Part shown: piece by piece, positions 63,701-64,000 of the stretch
Position numbering within the stretch: the first letter of the stretch is position 1
How the letters are laid out: each line of letters begins with the position of its first letter
Assembly: GCF_001982635.1 (NCBI RefSeq)
Contig: NZ_MKFI01000002.1
Span: forward strand, 62,001-126,000
DNA: 64,000 bases
Direction of reading: 5' to 3'
DNA from: Bradyrhizobium mercantei
Lineage (GTDB): Bacteria > Pseudomonadota > Alphaproteobacteria > Rhizobiales > Xanthobacteraceae
Made by a program: the position numbers and the translations under genes
Notes under the pieces: generated by a model
Told to the model about the DNA's origin: nothing
The model's input: only the letters and a program-made list of their open reading frames with translations
Databases searched by the model: none

Positions 63701-63835
63701 CTCGGCATCACGATCATCGGCGGCCTGTTCGTGTCGCAGATCCTGACGCTCTACACCACGCCGGTGATCTACCTCCTGATCGACCGGTTGCGGCAGCGCC
63801 GCGAGCCGTCAGGCGTGCACGCGCCTGCGGAATAG
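60731..63835 (+). CDS. RND multidrug efflux pump, MdtC-like
   Basis: 1034 residues, second RND subunit. Amino terminus ISISEPFIRRPVGTTLLAIG and the VGFVVDDAIVMIENMYRNL block near 400, similar to but distinct from the preceding pump. GTG 60731 overlaps the previous stop by 4 bases. The pair fits the MdtBC arrangement with a shared adaptor and outer-membrane factor. No two-component regulator (BaeSR) is seen in the window. Confidence 0.93.
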   Translation: MISISEPFIRRPVGTTLLAIGLFLVGIVAYEFLPVSSVPNVDFPTIRVSASRPGADPSVMAATVAAPLERKLGTISGVDQITSTSSLGVTSIQVQFSIGRNIDRAARDVQAAINASLADLPSDLPSLPKFRKANPAAAPVFVLALTSKTISTSAMYDVADTVLAQRISQVPGVGEVTVSGADQPAVRIALNPVSLANAGIATDDVRLAIINANPLGPVGIFNGDRLSETLSINKQMRTAAEFRDIIIKSSNGNFVRLSDVAEVEDSVRNSRSIAWFNKQPAVLIQITKQGDANVIDTVDGVRRMLPELKQWIPAGVEISTLVDRTGTIRASVEDMQFTLLVTAVLVMVVVFVFLRRVVPTIAAGVSVPLALAGTCAGMWLAGFSIDNLSLMALAISVGFVVDDAIVMIENMYRNLEQGMAPYPAAVEGAKQIGFTVLSISLSLIAAFTPLIFMDGIVGRLLREFSLTLTFAIIVSTLVSVTITPMICAHYIKEATSEHATWYDRAIEGTLSRVVAFYASTLRIVLGYPFLTLIVFFATVALTVTLYIKTPKGYFPTDDSGFVIGSTRASADISFQSMLQLQQRLADIVMADPAVAGIGSSVGSGGGPGGATSNRGTMFISLKPPEERGGLSTAQVIDRLRRNLFMVPGIRLFMFAAQDIRTGGRQSDSDYQYTLASTDLDLLQKWAPLVAKRMETVEGITDVSSDRDPGGLQLNLVIDRKIASSLGVRVQDIDNALNNAFSQRQISYIYTQRNQYVVVLEIDPKFQNDPSNLERIYVAGANDVQVPLSALVHYQRGLSALAVYHSGGFPSTTVSFNLLPDVPLEVATTNIQQAVNELHMPEGIRGSFDGNAGDFNKTSGRQPLLILGALVAMYIVLGVLYESLAHPITIISTLPSAGLGALLALQVTNTPLTVIAFVGIILLIGIVKKNGIMMVDFALEAERHQGLSSRDAIFEACRARFRPILMTTMAALFAGIPLVIATGPGTELRRPLGITIIGGLFVSQILTLYTTPVIYLLIDRLRQRREPSGVHAPAE

Positions 63836-63872
63836 TTTGAATTGCACGGTCGTGAGCGCGTATAGCGGAGCG

Positions 63873-64000
63873 ATGTCCGAACCGACCGAAGTCAAAACCG
63901 ACGTTGCCGCCGAGATCGAGGATTGCCAGCATTGCGGCAAGCCGCTGCCGCTCTGCATCTGCGACAGCGTCACGCCGATCGAAAGCCGCATCCAGCTTCT
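63873..64000 (+). CDS. DTW-domain protein (tRNA-uridine aminocarboxypropyltransferase), partial
   Basis: First 42 codons of a gene cut by the window end. CQHCGKPLPLCICD (C18, C21, C28, C30) is the amino-terminal zinc-binding pattern of DTW-domain enzymes, which add an acp group to uridine in tRNA (TapT/YfiP). GGAG lies 2 bases before ATG 63873. Only the amino-terminal part is visible, so catalytic motifs cannot be checked. Confidence 0.8.
   Translation, partial: MSEPTEVKTDVAAEIEDCQHCGKPLPLCICDSVTPIESRIQL

Overview
The window looks like a GC-rich alphaproteobacterial chromosome, most probably Bradyrhizobium or a close relative. The signs are the general L-amino-acid transporter aapJQMP, a Cpa/Tad pilus operon, an alpha-2-macroglobulin/PBP1C pair, several small proteins of a type familiar from Bradyrhizobium, and a palindromic repeat typical of that group. 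Assignments rest on reading the sequence; no database search was possible.

Left part, 1 to about 25.5 kb: accessory DNA with visibly lower GC and less GC-saturated third codon positions. It ends at a tyrosine recombinase gene (24304-25440) facing the 3' end of a tRNA-Arg(TCT) gene (25506-25582, minus strand), the usual layout of an island integrated in a tRNA. Its first 10.2 kb is a same-strand surface-polysaccharide locus: cysD and cysNC make APS/PAPS, two GT-B glycosyltransferases and an ABC-2 exporter (permease plus a long Wzt-like ATPase with two C-terminal modules) build and export a glycan, and a PAPS-dependent sulfotransferase closes the cluster. Together they suggest a sulfated surface or secreted polysaccharide. 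From 10.3 to 25.4 kb lies a mosaic of mobile-element cargo: a Sel1-repeat/aspartyl-protease gene cut at both ends, a truncated phage-like polyvalent protein, an orphan PAP2-type membrane protein, a secretin-N-domain protein with an elaborate upstream region, a SLOG-like protein, a double zinc-finger protein, a ribbon-helix-helix protein with palindromes at its start, and many small unknowns.

Right part, 25.6 to 64 kb: ordinary dense chromosome. In order: alpha-2-macroglobulin and PBP1C; an ArnT-like GT, PAP2 phosphatase, ArnC-like GT2 and LABN protein (envelope lipid glycosylation); an M23-family protein; a Na/phosphate symporter; a PilZ protein; tadD facing cpaB-cpaC-cpaD-cpaE; a MetC-type lyase; the divergent aapJQMP operon; a cysteine synthase; a complete four-gene MdtABC/OMF-type RND efflux operon; and the first 42 codons of a DTW-domain gene cut by the window end.

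The most interesting points are the self-contained sulfation and export locus with its double-module ATPase, a glycosyltransferase with an arginine-rich insertion grown by 21-bp duplication, a pilus-N-domain gene behind an operator-like palindrome and a terminator-like hairpin at its start codon, a palindromic repeat translated inside PBP1C, and the illegitimate junction between a phage gene and a Sel1 gene.
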